64,000 bases of DNA, taken from Stichopus chloronotus (Eukaryota; Echinodermata; Holothuroidea; Aspidochirotida; Stichopodidae). The notes beneath the pieces were generated by a model that was not told the DNA's origin, made no database searches, and saw only the letters and a program-made list of their open reading frames with translations. This document shows, in pieces, positions 1 through 15,057 of this stretch; the stretch's first letter is position 1, and the number at the start of each line of letters is the position of its first letter. Where the stretch lies: positions 19,041,009 through 19,105,008 of the forward strand of contig CM037838.1 of the NCBI GenBank assembly GCA_021234535.1, given 5' to 3'. The translations under genes and the position numbers were made by a program.

Positions 1-757
1 TGAATGCCTACATAAGTTCTGTACTTATATCATGTTTACTGATCACAACTTTAAGTATTTGGTGCAAAGATCCAGTGTCTCCTTCAAAGTTGGTTCCAAA
101 GTTTCAGTTCTTGGTTGTTCTAACCATTCTTTTGTTAGTATTTAAAGACATGTACATCCTTTAGACCTGATCAAAATGCTATACTGTGAATGCTAACAAA
201 CATTCAAAAACAGGGAGAACATATAAATCCTTCAATTAGCCTACACTTCCTTTGATGCACAAACATTGTTTTGGTATAATATATCCAGGCACTTTTTTCT
301 TCTCTTTGTATGTATGAAGACATATATACAGATCAAGGTACAGTGATACAGTTCACAAATTTCCAGTGGGCCAAACAAAGACAAGCCTCTTCAACAAAGA
401 ATTCAAGACTACTGAAGTGAGTCACATATTTCTCTCAGACATGTTACAACAAAGGTTTTGTTAAGCACTGTGGTTGAGGGCATGGCAAAAATTGCCTTTG
501 TTTATTGTTTTTGGAGATAGGGACTTCCTTACATGTAAACTTAATTTGTAGTACCATATATATTGAAAAGGTGCAAATAAATACAAGACAGTGTTACCAA
601 TTTCATTTCCGCCATTGAGCAGCATGTGCATCCAAGACTTTTGACAGTGGGGCACTGCTGGACTGCTGTCCTGGCAGGTCTAGGAGGAGGGGTGTCCCCC
701 CTTCTGGGGTAGAAATTTGCTCTCAGAAGGGGACTTAGATTCAAAATTGGTGGCACT

Positions 758-806
758 TCAAAAGATCTGTTTGAGCAGCTTCTCCTCACTAGCCATAATC
801 ACATTT
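758..806 (-). CDS. Candidate terminal exon, minus strand
   Basis: After an acceptor-like TTCTTCACAAG, one frame reads NVIMASEEKLLKQIF then a stop. It could end the gene represented by the exons at 8296-8381 and 16426-16581. An AATAAA-type signal on this strand (TTTATT at about 498-503) lies downstream. Very short and unsupported by homology. Confidence 0.2.
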
Positions 807-815
807 CTTGTGAAG

Positions 816-3800
816 AAAATTACACGACAATTTTCTTTAGTGACACAAAACAAACAGTGAAGTAAATTTTGAAACAAGGGGGAAAAGACGAAGCGATGAA
901 ACAGTCAATTTCTCGTCAATCTAGACAGAAAGAATGGCATCTCCTTTACAAGCCAGTTTGACAATATGTAAAATTGTACCCTGGATGATGCTAATAGTCA
1001 GTCAGTATGTCAGTATGTTTCATTTCAAGTCCATTTCCTGATACATAGTTTTTGTTGAGTCAAATGCTTGGTAATCATCCCATCAACATGGTTTACAATG
1101 ATGCTGTAATGTCCACAAAGAGGGAATAATATATGAATATACTGTATATGTAAATGTATAATCTATTTCAAGTAGGATAAAGTCAACAGTTCCAACCAGT
1201 CACTGAGAAATGGTGAGCATTATTACCTTATCTGACATAACACTACGGATAATGTAAGTCTATTTCAGAAGTCAGTGACTACACCTGCTTGACCTCACCT
1301 ATCATACCGTTTGCTTTTCTCCTCTCCTCTTCATTTTTCCCCATTTAAAGTTTTCTTAGAGGGCAATTGATAGAGTGGGTGCTCACACATTTAAACCCCC
1401 CTCCCTCTTGGCATGCCACTGATTGAAAAGTGGCGAGGCTGGGCAGGTACTCACATGAATTGAAAAGCTCTCTGATGCAGCAAAACATTGGCATTTTGAC
1501 AGCTTGTTTCTATCTCGCCCTTGGATTGGTCAGTTTCAGGGACTATCTCGGACGCTGAAGCCATTCAGGTTACAGTTTGCTGTGATGCAAGACACGGCTT
1601 CCGATTTCAAATCATTCGCAGTGACTCTGACTTTGTTTCTCAAATATTTCTTCCATTGCAATGCCTGTACACCTGCAAAAAGCAAACATTATGCAGGCAC
1701 ATAAACTGTACTGTCTTGTACTTCTTTGACACACTTGAAGTTAGACTGAAGCAGAAATATATATACATTTTTTCCATTAAAACCCTGTGCATATGTAGAG
1801 CTTTGAGGTAACAACCTTTAAAATATGGTCAATGTATGAAAAATGCTCCATTGATGCAAAATGCTATATTCATTGATGCTAATTAAGCCAATTATCTGTA
1901 TTGAGTCTGAAAACCTGCTTTTGATTTTTGACTCACTGGTAGTGATAAAGTTATGGCAAGTTTACCGCTGGGTGGTTATTCGACCGACAACTAACATGTA
2001 GAAGTTCCTCCAGAAAATGATGCAATTATTACAGTTGATAAACCAAAATTTCCTAAGTTGCGGTATGATGAGTATACTTGCACTGTGGTGCTGCTCACAG
2101 GACAACATTGATCTAGGGGGGAAGGAGACTGTAAAAGATGAACAAATCTACTTCAATATTGCCACATTTGTGAACAAGTGTCCCATCATTTTTGTCGAGG
2201 ATTGTAGTCTTTATTCACTTTCTATCTGCAGCTTTTACCATTATTATAAGTCACTTGCTTTAGTCATGCAATCCTTTATTAAAGAATCTGAATGAATGAT
2301 GTACTGTGTGCAACTTAATGCACAAAAAGGGATATAACAGCTAGAGTAACTGCATTTCCATCGACAAATTCTAAATAAATCCCTAGCAAACCAAAAGTGG
2401 GCACTTCTTCCATTAATTAGTTGTTACAGTTTTTTTTGTTGAGAGTCAAATTTTTGGAGGGATTACGTTACAAACATCGTCAATGCTTCAGTAGCTTTCT
2501 TGAAATGTGACATAAGTAACAGAGAAAGGACAGACACTTAAAACAGAACTGAAGCTTTGACAGAAAAACGAGAAGTCAATGAAAGCAATGTAAGTATATA
2601 GGCATCCAACTTCAGTTTGCTGTCCAATCATTCACAGAAAGGCACAGCAGCTGCTCATCAGTGGGCTGCCTCTATACATGTATAAAGACCTGGGGAGATT
2701 CTGCGAATTAACTCAGCTCATACTATTTGCTTTGTCAACCTGCAAGACTTAAGTATCCAATGTCACAAAGGGGATTTCCCACAAAAAAAAACTTGAAACA
2801 GTTCACACTGCATTTCAAACCTGTGATACTTTTTTGTTTCAGTTGATCTACAATCAGCCCCATCCTGGATATCGACTTACTTTTGTGCTGATCAAGCTTA
2901 AACCTTCTCATACTTGAAATGTTACCACTGGTGACAATTATCGAATGCCACTATCGTATTGGACATTGTTTATTCATATGGCACAAACACAAAAAAGGAA
3001 AAAAATTTATGAACTGAAAGATGCCAAGCCTGTGCAGCTGTCCTTGTTTACAATATGCAGACAACTGTAACATAGAAATCCTAAAAAAAAAGCCTGGCAT
3101 ATAGTTATCTTTACACATAATGACTGTCAGAGAAATGAGTAACTCTGATAGATCTGCAGGCAGATCATTATCTCATAAAAAAGACAATTTAAAGACCTGC
3201 TACATTATCTCTCAGCCACAAGGCAATCAAATGTTGACTGTGGCTTATCATCATCTGAGCAAACAATTTTGCAGATCTCTGGCAGATTTAGGACAAGAGA
3301 AATCGCCAGTTCAATCCTAAAACCAGACACACAATCTCCCTTGTCTTCTCAGGTTTCCCATATCCCAATCACACCCAACTGTCTCAACTTTTGTCCTAAT
3401 TTGGAATTTTTACTATCAGAGCGACAGTTTACTGTAGCCATCCTTCTGAAGTAAATCAGCCAGTTTTGTTGGTAACTCTTGAATCAATCAAACAGTGTTA
3501 CATTTTGAAGTCAGTTACTATAGAGTAATAATGCTGTTTTTTTCTACCATAATTCGATGTCACTAAAGTGTGACCTATGCGTAAGTCTGGCTGTAAACCA
3601 GTGCTGATTACGTACTATATGTGGCACGATGCATTTGTCTACAATTGCCATGGTGATAATAGTCAGAGGAACCTGTCAAGGAATTTGCACTATGTAGGCT
3701 CCAGCAGGATCCAGCCAAGAAAGAATTGAGTCAAAGATCCATGTTTGTTATGGGTCACTTATTGTAATTATTAATTAAAGCTGCACCGAATTATGGTAAT

Positions 3801-6800
3801 TAGGTGTAGCCCTTAGCCATGGCTATCAAAACTGACAAGTAAGGGAAATCAGGGCACAGTTGATAGGCAGAAATTTTCAAGTCAAACTTCATCCCCTTTC
3901 GCACGTGAAGACGAAGTAAATGGTTGAATGTTTGCCAGTATCAATAAACTATTATCAACATACATTCAAAGGTTAAATTAATATTGTGTTTAATTAATTG
4001 AGCTTTAATTCAAAGATGACGAATGGTAATTAGGAATTCCCAACTTAATTTGTTTTGTTTGCACGGTAGTCCTACACACAAACCGCTCTGGCCTAAACTA
4101 CAGAATCGTGTCAGCGTTATCGAAAGTGTTATTCAGCAGATGTGCTAAAGCCTTCCAGAATTAGCGTCCCTTCTCGGTAAATTTTATTGAGAAGTAAAAA
4201 AAAACAAGTGGTTATGGAATAAAACCACCTACTAAATTGATGAAAACAAAACCGTTTCTTCAAGAATTTGTGCTCTAGAAACATTACACTAATCAGACCA
4301 TAGAAGATGAAGGTTGCCAGTTTCCCAAAGGGACATACTGCCAGACTACTTGCTGACAATAAAGGAAAAAATGCTAGATAAAAACCAAAGTGGCTGCATA
4401 TATGGTTACAGTACGATCTGTTTGCCAATTGATTGCCTCAAATGATTCCGCTCCACTTGGAGATGTCACTGTATTTGTATGATTTTCTGGGCAGGTTAAG
4501 GCTCCTTCTTACTGCTACGTGTATGATTTAATTTAATTCTTGAAGCGCTTTATTGATCAATTTAGAGGCAATCACTACAGTAAGTTTCACAGGAAGACAT
4601 GGCAATTATACACACTCTTTATGTCATTCACTTTGGGCAAAATCAAGATAAAACACAGAAATTTCAATTAAAACATACATTGTTAGTTTCCTGAACAACT
4701 GGCTAGTGCACTTCCAGACTTTGAGAAATACATATTAATGAACAGTACGAAGAGACGATCCGGCATGCAGTAAATCTTCCACAGTCGTTTAAAACCATAC
4801 ATTAGTGTTACAATTCCTATCCTCCTTTCATGTGGGAGCAACAAGTTTGAACATCCAAGGGTTGTTACAGAAACCTGTAACGTACAACTTCAAATGTCAT
4901 ACTAATGTACAGAACTACAGTACATTATTGGGCATATTCTAACTTTCAAAACGGAAGTCCAACACAAGCATGTGTATCTAATAAATGCTCTGGCACAGAT
5001 GCTGTTATTTCCTGTTTCAATTTGATTTAACCAATGATACAGTGACTAATAGGGCTGGCCATTTGAAAGTATGTATGCAGTATTGTGATGCACAAGTATT
5101 TCACACAAGCTCGATCATGCAATAATAATACAGATCTTAATCTCATCGATAAAACTGGTAAAAATAATGAAAATGCTTTAGTACAGATTTCCTGAAAAAG
5201 CTTAATTCTGATATGGTGCCAACTTTTGGCTACTATATGCCAACTGCAAATTTTAAATATTGCTGCTGGTATGATCTCCGAAGAACTAGAACTAAAAACG
5301 ACCATACATTTAAATCTGAAGCTTGCATTACAGTAATTAGGTCCATAAGATTCCAGAAGCATGTATTCATTACTGGATATTGATGTTTGGTTAGGAGTGT
5401 GAGTGTTACGAGTTGATTACCACCACAATCGAATACACATATTGAGCTGGCATTCCCTAGTGCTTTGGAATTCCACTATGATCAATCTTGGATTGTTATT
5501 AGTCCAATACCTTGTGATGCAAAACTAATGATTTAGCGTAATCAACGTGGTTGAGACAGATGTTAGTAAGCTACGCAAAACATTCTTTAGAGTGCAAACC
5601 CCTTTGCTGAACTTTGGAAGATAAATAACTTGAAACTGGGTGGTGAGGGGTATACAACTCCCACACTTACTACTAATTATGATTTTTATCTTTATCAGTT
5701 GACATGGCAATGAGTCTTCAAGCTATTAAAATTGCATTAATAGCATGCTTCAACCCTTTATTTGAGATTGTATATCAATGTGCCTTTGTGTACCCACCCA
5801 CCACACCACACAGGATACATATATGTGCAAAATATCTTTGAATTGTGCCACCAAAGCTGTGAAAAAAATTTCACGAAGTATATGTAAAGGTTGTATGACA
5901 TAAAAATTACATTTTGGAGTGATGGCTGCATTAATCATTGAAAATGTTGAAAATAGCCACAAATTCCATTAAAATCCATCAGATATTGACAATTTTACAG
6001 GTACATGCCTGTCTCACTCCTGCATCATGAATAAACATTGGCTAAGTATGCAAATTTGTGATGTCAAGTGATGGACTGCTATAATTCTAACTTACATATT
6101 ATCCTTTGCTTACTTAACCTTCATTTTAAGGACAATTGATAATTTGTATGCCCAAGGGTTTTACTTTGGAAGCATTTATATTTTCTTCTTTAAAAATATT
6201 GATATTACATAAATGTGCAGTCAAAAGAATTAAATAATCAAAAGACGAAATGTATAAGCCAAACAAAAGAAATCCTAACAGTGTGCAACACCTCCATGTC
6301 AACACATTTGCATTTTCACCAAACTTTGACGCGCCTTTATCTCAAAAAGAGTAGCAGATATGAACACGATTCCCACGACTTGCCATTCAGGATTACCCTC
6401 TGCAGAGTCTGAATGAAGCTTTTCCCAGCTTTTTTTTTTCTAGTTTCATGTCACCCAACCTTTAATATATGGGCTATACGACTACCAAACCAGAAAGTAC
6501 AGTACACATTGCACACTGATCATAATAACTACCCTATGTGGTAACATTGACACTTCCTGAGGAAGCCTCCATTGTTGGCTCTTTGTTATGTAGTTTCCTG
6601 CTCTTTCATAAATCTAAGAATTATTAACTAAGCAGTACTACACAGCATCATGCGTGATTATGCACACTGGTACGGTATGTGCTTGCTTTTTTACTTTTAG
6701 CTCAACCACATATAGCATACTGTTTGTATAGCCCACAGTACCTACAAGGTTGTTGATTGGCGCTGAATCACCAGAAAATATATGTCAAAAATACAATGGG

Positions 6801-8295
6801 AAAATTAAGAGGAGATCAGCCACAGTAAAACAGTGCAGAAATATTTCCTTTACAAAATATGTAAGTTAGCTGAAAAAATAAATCTGAATTGCTTGCAAAA
6901 TAAACGTGGTCTGAAAATGACAAACCCAGCATTGCTGCACTGCTTGTCTGGAATATTAGTATCAAAAAATTTAAGTCCTCTGAGGATATGTGCTTTGCAT
7001 TCAACTTTTAAGAATATTCCCATCTGTGCTGTCCACTTTGTTTCCATATTATGGAACTTAAATCTATACCCAAACACAGAATGAACAGAGAGAAAACATA
7101 GATGTGAATTGGTTAACACAGGATGAACATCAGTCAATTCCTGCTCTCATCAAGGTGAAAGTTGCCACACCCTAAAATAGTGACCACTCTCCCTAAACCT
7201 CTGCTGTGGCTAGTGACATTGCAAGGAGAGCAACAAAATCATCAAAACTGTCTGGGGGTGAGGTTGAAGTTACTCTGCTGAAACTGCTCTCCAGCAGTCC
7301 CATCTCCATCACGTACATGTTTGATGCCTTCCCTCCCCCAACTCTCTTGAAAGTCTGTGGGGAACACTCTGCAGATATCCCACAGTAAAATCACCAGAGC
7401 ACAGTGATAGCAAAGTTCATCATGAGGTCGGTGTTGTTAAGAATCACATACACAATGCATGTGCATACAAACTGTAAGGTTTAGAGTAGGATGTACAACT
7501 CAACTATGTGAGGTCTTTAATAAAAGGTAGAAAGAACAGAAATCACAACAAGCTTTCACCAACTTGAAACATGTAATACAACAGTAATGTAACATTAAAG
7601 ACAACGCATCGTCCCATGAATCCTCGAATGCCTGAGAGCGTGCACTGTGTGGTTCCATGTACTGTAAGTGTACCCTACTTGAGTCTACATAGTCAACTGT
7701 TAGTGACAAATCTGTTGATGAACAATGAACGATACTGTACTGTAAACTAAAATGAGGGGGGACGTGGCGAATTCTGAGGGCGCTCAATTCATGAGAAACG
7801 ATGAGACGATACGCTGCCTTTAACCTACTGTGAGGTTGTAAACTGAAAGAGTAAACAGTATGTTGTTAAACATAAACATTGCTGCATTACTCTTTTGCAC
7901 AGAAGACCAATGTGTAATAGCATGATATAGTTGCTATGTGAATGCTATATACAATGCAATGTGAAGTACAATAATATTTACTTCAAAACAATGTTTATTT
8001 TGAGTTATCCAAAACTAAAAGAAGTATCCAGAACTGAAAGAATTTTACCATGAATTTTTCACTGGTGACATATGCTAAGGTTCAAAGTTCAAAAATTCAT
8101 ATTCAAACACTACTGTAGACCTGAACATACAATCACATTTCTTATATATGTTGCGGTAATATTTAAGCCTCTGTTACTGCTACTACAATTCCACAATTCT
8201 TTGGTTGAGTAAGCCAGGTAAGCTTGGGAGGAATGTAGCCTATATATAGCCTATATCCTTTGTGTAGCCTATGTATAAGACAGTACTGAACTCAC
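816..8295. other. Non-coding stretch, nothing assigned
   Basis: AT-rich sequence with only short chance reading frames under 115 codons. Short direct repeats of a TAGCCTATA word occur near 8230-8275. No RNA gene or mobile element recognised. If the candidate exons at 758-806 and 8296-8381 are real, this would be intron. Confidence 0.5.
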
Positions 8296-8381
8296 CTGAA
8301 GCAGAGAAAGCATCCAAGCAACTTGTGATATCATCAGGTTGACCTTTGACTTTGGCAGCAAGAGTCAATAAAATAAGTTCT
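8296..8381 (-). CDS. Candidate internal exon, minus strand
   Basis: An 86-base stretch between a pyrimidine-rich acceptor (CCTTCTTTCAG) and a consensus donor (TTCAG|GTGAGT). One frame is open and reads ELILLTLAAKVKGQPDDITS and then CLDAFSAS, which looks like a real amphipathic helix pair. The family is not recognised. Of the minus-strand candidates this is the best supported. Confidence 0.42.
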
Positions 8382-11300
8382 CTGAAAGAAGGAAAAGCTA
8401 TCATTTTAAATACAGGGAAATGAATTTAGTTTTCAGACTGCAATCAGTCTATTGTCCAGCTATCAATAAACACTTGATTCATTTTGTTCATCCCACGTAT
8501 GAGGTCTACAATCTTCCTTTTTCATTATTCTCAAAAACAGCGTCAAGATTCTAGTGACCCTTTTCAACAAATTCATGGAGTGGTGCAACTGATACTAGCC
8601 ATTCACGGACTTGGCATTACCGTTTGTTAATTACAGTAGCAAAGATCATTTTGTGTATGTTTGTCTTTGAGTTCAAAACAAGTTGTTCAGAACAATCGAT
8701 GTGACATCAACTTCAGCGATCCAAAGTTACTGTTAATGAGGAGAAATTTTGCGATTTTAGTTTTCATACGGGATGCTTCAGCCAACCAGTGTTTGATATG
8801 CCCAAGGGTGACATAATCATCAAACTCAGGTGCAACTTTCATTCACGTCTTGTGCTCTGTTTTTGATAAACTACCAGGGAGGGGGAGGGGAACAGGGATT
8901 TGGTAAATGGGATTAAAAGACGCAATTGTCACCGCCTTGAGGTCACAGGTAGTAACTAATCTCCTGCTTAGATTAATCTACTTTTCTGTTTGTCATATAC
9001 AGTACTGTGTTATGTACATGGGTCTCACTAAGGCTCTAACGTTCATCATGAATTCACTAGACTCTCCAGTAGCGGGTTCAGTCAATCCAGACTCGGTCAA
9101 TACAATGGATTTCCAAATTCTGCAAACACAACATATATTAACTGAATTTTGTGTGTGGTTACTAACAACATCGACATCATTTCTGCCTTGAGTTGAAGGT
9201 TCAAACCATTAATTGTATTAATGCCATATACTTCCTGTGAAGAGAAGTGACAATTTCATGATATCAATAAACTGCTATCACAACGTTTGTTTTCTCCCTG
9301 CTTCCACGTTCTTCAGCTCCACTTCAGCTGACAAAAATCATTTTACTGCCATACTTAAGGAAAACATCAGGAAAAAAAAAACAAATTGGTATCTTCAACC
9401 AAAGGTGGACTCTGAACCAAGGAAAGTCTCATTTCTTGAAGATGAGAATGAACCATTGACCAACTGTCTCTCCTGCTTTTTAGTTTTTACTTGAACGGCA
9501 AAAATGGAGTTTCTTCTTTGCGTTGCGTTCCTACTGATGGCTTTGATGAACATCACATGATGCAAAATATTGGAATGGAATTAAGGGAAAGCAAATGTCA
9601 CGGAGGTAACCGAGATACTTTGTTGCTGTGCACTTAGACATCTGCTACTTGTGTCAGTCTTGCTTTACAATGATCACTTTCAACTGTCTCTGCACATCTC
9701 CACATGAAACCTGATGCAAGGTATGATGAGGGTAAATTTCATTTTTACCGGCAAGAGCAAAGTAATGCTGTAACTGAGATGGCTTATTTCTTTTTCAAAT
9801 TTACAGTTTTCTGTAGAAGTAGAAAATTTTGAGGCATGGAAAGAAACCTTGAGATATGTTATTTGAAGATATGATGTCTTTTTATGTCTATCATGTCCAT
9901 TGTAACCAACAGAAAGTTTATTTCTGATTTATTGCCTTCTTTTTTCATATTTGGTTATGCAGTAGCCTTTGTAAACATTGCGAAATGAGGCGGAAACAAA
10001 GATAGTGAAATTTCACACAAGAAAATCGGCCCTCTTTGATTTTCATGCATTAACAGTAAGACTGCAAATTTTCATAAAATTTTCATCTACGATTCACCAC
10101 TGTTTTAGAGACCTACAGGTGCCCTAAAGGCAGCCACTCATCACCCCATTCTGGCAGTAAACTAAAAAGATGCAGAGCAGCTCATATGACATACACAGAG
10201 GCCCACTTTTTTGATCATGGATATGTGGAGGAGTTCTATGAAAACAGGATAGAAGGGAAGGGTGCTATGAGTAAGTGGTTGGGAAAATTGGAACTATCTG
10301 GAGTGATGAGTCACTGCCTGTAAAGTACATGTACTTTCATCCATGTATTTATTCTCTAGAAGAAGAGTAGATGATATACGCCACAGGTCTACATACAAGA
10401 CCATACAAATCACTGCATGGGGAGAGATCTATACAGTACCTACTGTACTGGAGTTCCTTAGGATGCAGGTAGTAAATTTTTGGAACTATTCTTGCCAACT
10501 CCATCATATGAAACATAAGGAAAATCAAGCCAACAACTGTCACCAAATCATTGAGACCACTTACAAAGTTATGAAGCCAATATTATCTGTTGTTTATCCA
10601 GTATCATGAGATAAATGTACCAAATTAACTAATTTGTCTGTTCAGAGTCCAAATTCAAGAAACTTTCATCAAGTGCATAAGTTTCTACTTCAAATAGTAA
10701 CAAAATTACAAGAAATTAATGTCAAAATTAGCCAAAGAAAAAGGCACAAAAGAGAGCACATCATGCAACTACAGTAAAGTAGAGTTTATCTAGTACCAAA
10801 TCTCCAGTAAGTTGAACTTCAACATAAAGGAAACCAAAGAATAAAACTTTTGAAACTTCATGATGAATACAAGATCTTTTGTGTGACATAATTGGTACAC
10901 ACTGTAAGTAGACATGGTCTACACAACATCCCAATCGAATGCAATTAAGTTTGCTTCGAGACAACATGTGCATTGTCAATACGGTATACATCGAATGTAC
11001 TGTAACACAAGCCAATGTAACAGATTAATTTGCAACTGACAACGTGTTTTTGGATCAAGTTTTAATCACTATCCTGGTGCCCATGCTTCTCTTATCTGAT
11101 ACTTACTACAGCACTGTAGTGTATTGTACTTACAAACCTAACAATAATACTGTGAATGTATCATTGACCGCATTGACTTCTATGTAACATGAATTGACAC
11201 CATCGACATCTTATTTGCATTTGACCTTGAATCACGTTTATCTCTCTCTTCTCAAAATGATATCAATATATTCTATGAATGCTTCTTTGTGTTGGCAAGA

Positions 11301-14300
11301 AATCAATGAATGTGTTCATTTCCCTCGAATTTAATTAGTTGGGTCGAACCATTAATCAGTTCATTGAAGTGATATGTGTGATGGGGCAACTGCTGCATAC
11401 AATAGTGCAGCGCATGCACTGAACGGTATTTAGCAGTAAAGCATGAGTGATCTATCACCACTTTACCTGACAAGGGGGAAACTACAGTTAATTGTGATCC
11501 TGAAGAATCTGTAATGTCAGTTATAAAATATTCATGGTACAGTTTATCATTTTATTCTTCATGCATACCACTGTGACTATGTACGCACTATCAAAGTCTG
11601 ACAGTATCTGCAAAGGGAGATTGCTATATGTACACATGTGGCAGTAAAACCCCTACATAGCTAATCATATTATCAGATTCAAGGAAATAACATTGCCAGT
11701 GAATAATTGAAAGCAATCTGTTCCAAAGGACTTTACTCCAAAGTGTGTGTTAACACCTACTATTTACATGAACTCCTGTGGACATTACACCTTGAAAAAT
11801 CACTGCACTACTGTATGTACAGTAACGAGGAATTTGAAAAACCATCCTGTTTGAACTTACAATATTGAAAAACATTAACTTCAAAAGTACAATAAAAAGG
11901 AAAGAGAAAAAAAAACCCTTAGAGACTTTTATCTCACATATATGTACGACAACATTTCATGATTCAGTCACTTGTTCAGAACTGCATTGGTGAGATACAG
12001 ACTATGCAACATCCATAAGGGTTGATGATTTTTTTTTTTAAATTGAAAATATCAGATTTCTTGGACTAAAATCAGATTTTGGTTATCAAAATCATATTTT
12101 AATGATTTTTTTAATCTCGTCAAATTCAAATTATATTCTCCCTCAAAGTTCCTCCAATCTTCCTAAAATATGCATAGCCTCATATATTACAGTATCTTCA
12201 AGCAGTCCAAATGAGGTGTTTCATTTTAAATTCTAATTTACACTCTGTACCCATTGCAGAACAACTATATACTTTCAATAACAACTTTAGGCCCTATCGG
12301 CCTATATTACTCCCCACTGTTGAACAAAAGTCCATTATGTAAACAAAACGTTTAGTACCCATTAACAGGTTGATTGATGAATACTGCATGCACTGGAACT
12401 ACATTCAAAGCAGTCCACCCAGTTGGTGTTAAATGAGACTACTAGCGGTAACCTCTGTTAACACTTTTGTACCTTACTCCATTAGCTTTGTTTATCTGTA
12501 TTGTTGACACAGTGATCAGTGTTGGTTGCTATAGTTTACCAACTATATTCACTCTCTCAGGTAATCCAGCCAGGGTTGCCTCTTGACATCAGCATCACAT
12601 TTTGAGTTCAAGTGTATATCAAACGATCTCCTAGAAAAGTGTCAACACTTCAACTACATCAGGCTGGAATCATCAGACTATTTGGCATCATAAACAAAAA
12701 TTACCATCCAAATCCTTTCACCGACATGTTCATTGGTTGTCAATTGTTACAATTTTGAATGAAACTGGAACAACAGGAGATACTTCTTCATTTTCACAAT
12801 CAACTTTCCACAAGAGTATTTGGAATTCACTACTAGGGTTTCTACAATGATATTTTTTGCCTCACAGGTGATGAATCAGTTGAGGTTTTCATTCTGAAAG
12901 ATCATCACTTTACCTTAAGTTCTAAATCTGTGGAGAGGTATCATAAAATACCAAGAAGAAATGCATGTCAATCCATCTGCTAACTGAATTAGAGAAAGCA
13001 CAGTAACAATTTACTGTATGCTAAAAATTAGTTGAGGAGTTCTGTATGGGATACTGCACCCACAGGTGTCAAAATCATTCTAATGTAATTAGGTAAAATA
13101 AGTTGATTACAATGATTAAATATACTTAGAACGAACATTTTTTGCTTGAATGAATAAATTTTGAAAATCTGATTCAAATTAGTGATTTTCTCAGAAATCA
13201 TGTGATTTAAATCCCGAATTAATTCAATGATTTTAATCACTGTGGTATAAATCGACAGTCCCCACACTGTGGGATGTGTCCCACAAAGTGGGATGCTCAA
13301 AAATTTGCCTGTTAGATTGCATCAGTAACAATTGCACAATGTGAAGTGAATGCCACTTATAGAATGAGACGTAGACACACACACACAAAAAAAAATCAGA
13401 ATTCAAGAATACTGTGGTTTACATAATGCAGCCCAAACTTCCCTGCTCACAGTAGTTTACAGCAAAGGCTAAATAGCACATGCATGACTTGACACATGCT
13501 ATCTAATAAGTAAGGTAGATCATCAAATTTTCTGCTGAAGATGAAAGAAATTGGTAGCTTCTGCTGAAGTTCCTACTGTTCTGAAGAACACATCGTCATT
13601 GTGGTGTTGTTACTTTCTATATTAGAAACTGTCATGAAGGCTTGGGAATGTTCAGTGAGCTTTTCACACCTGAAAGATGTGGTTTAGCCTAGACATGTGA
13701 AAACTTGTAAGATGATGTCCTGGTAGGAGCGCACCAAATGAAACTTCTACGAATGTCAGTGATTAAAACAAAGTGCTATGCCTTTCCAGTGATTAGACAC
13801 TTTTATCATGAAAGGCTTGTTGAAAATGCTGACCAAAGAAGATGCAAAACTGAAAAACTGTACTAACAAAAATAATGAAGAAAGTGCAGTGATCAGTAAT
13901 GAGGCTCATGATAAGGGCAAGAAAAACATCATGATAGGGATGGTATCTGTAGCTTATTTATTGTCATGTAACAAAAAAAATGGCATAAGGATGCTGCAAA
14001 AAGGCTTTACACAGCACTATTTATTGACTATGATGATGATGGTAGAGCAGGAACATTGGAAGTACTGGTACTACTGGTAAAGGAAAAATGAATACCCTGC
14101 AAAAATGGTGATTAAAGTTATATTCAGAACCACTTTATGTACTGTACTCTGTTGCATGTTCACGGTCTTGCCTGGAACGTCTTTTGAAGTTGAGAAACTG
14201 AGATTTCTGTATGCAAACACACAGGAAGAAAAGCTACCTCGACGTGACTTAACAATTATAAATACTGTACTTCAATGGGTCCACTGCATATCACTAAGGC

Positions 14301-14787
14301 TAACAAGAATTCAGAAGAGTGGTTTCATAAATGTGAGCAAGAGCAATACAAAGTTCGTTTTTTGCAAATTATGGGCTATTTAATTTCAAAGCACATTTGA
14401 GGTGGAGATACAGTGGAGAGTCTGGATGGTCAACCTCTGTACAGCACAAGAAATGTCAATTTATTTTGCCAACAGACCTCTGAGTTAATATGGCTGAACA
14501 AAAGACAAATGTCAGCCTTCTACTATATCAACAACAAAATCAGATTAAGCCTTGCTGAAAAACAAAAAAAAAAAAATAAGGTTTTGCGACTCTGTTACAC
14601 TGCAGCACTAAGTTGTTTACCTTATATTCATCTATTCCATTTATTTTTAACTTTTGGTACTGTAGGTTGTGCAGACAGTGCAATGTGCAAATCTTCAGGC
14701 TACAGACTTGTGTTTTCTCTGGTTGTCAGTGACAAAAACATAGGTTTTGTATCAGTAAGGTACAATTAAGGTACAAAGAAATCTCAC
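8382..14787. other. Non-coding stretch with one MITE
   Basis: Apart from the element at 10128-10319 there are only weak candidate micro-exons on the minus strand (11467-11508 and 12866-12893). AT-rich words around ATGATTTTAATCA near 12025-12115 and 13190-13245 hint at a repeat pair but do not form a clear element. Confidence 0.45.
10128..10319. mobile_element. TTAA-associated MITE-like element, copy 1
   Basis: About 190 bp with inverted ends: left AGGCAGCCACTCATCACCC and right, reversed, AGGCAGTGACTCATCACTC. It is flanked by CTAA and GTAA, close to the TTAA target of piggyBac-like elements. Internal sequence resembles copy 2 (AAAAGATGCAG; CACAGAGG; ATGTGGAGGA; TAAGTGGTTGGGA). No transposase. 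Confidence 0.6.
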
Positions 14788-14838
14788 CTGTACTAAATAA
14801 CAGGCATCTTAATGTGTTGGTAAGGATGTGGTCACCCA
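14788..14838 (-). CDS. Candidate internal exon, minus strand
   Basis: Bounded by a good acceptor (GCACTTTCAG) and a strong donor (ACAG|GTGAGA). Only one frame is open, reading about GDHILTNTLRCLLFST, phase 1-1. It could belong to the same minus-strand gene as the exon at 16426-16581. Short, so chance is possible. Confidence 0.25.
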
Positions 14839-15057
14839 CTGAAAGTGCACAAAACTGCCCAAAACACAAAATTCGTTACTATGCAATGTTATATTACAAA
14901 AAGTAAGCTCTTCATTTATCTGGTGTGTTCATTCAAGCCGTCAACAATCAGAAAATTCCAGAAATGTTACCACTTTGGGAGGCTTAAATTTTGAGACAAT
15001 TGCAGGGCACCCTCACTATTGAACTCTCGCACTGCACACTTTGCTGATGGTTTAGTT

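Noticed and set aside
11467..12893. Micro-exon candidates at 11467-11508 and 12866-12893 on the minus strand
   Set aside because: At 42 and 28 bases, with Ser/Thr-rich peptides and no homology, they are too easily produced by chance to list as features.
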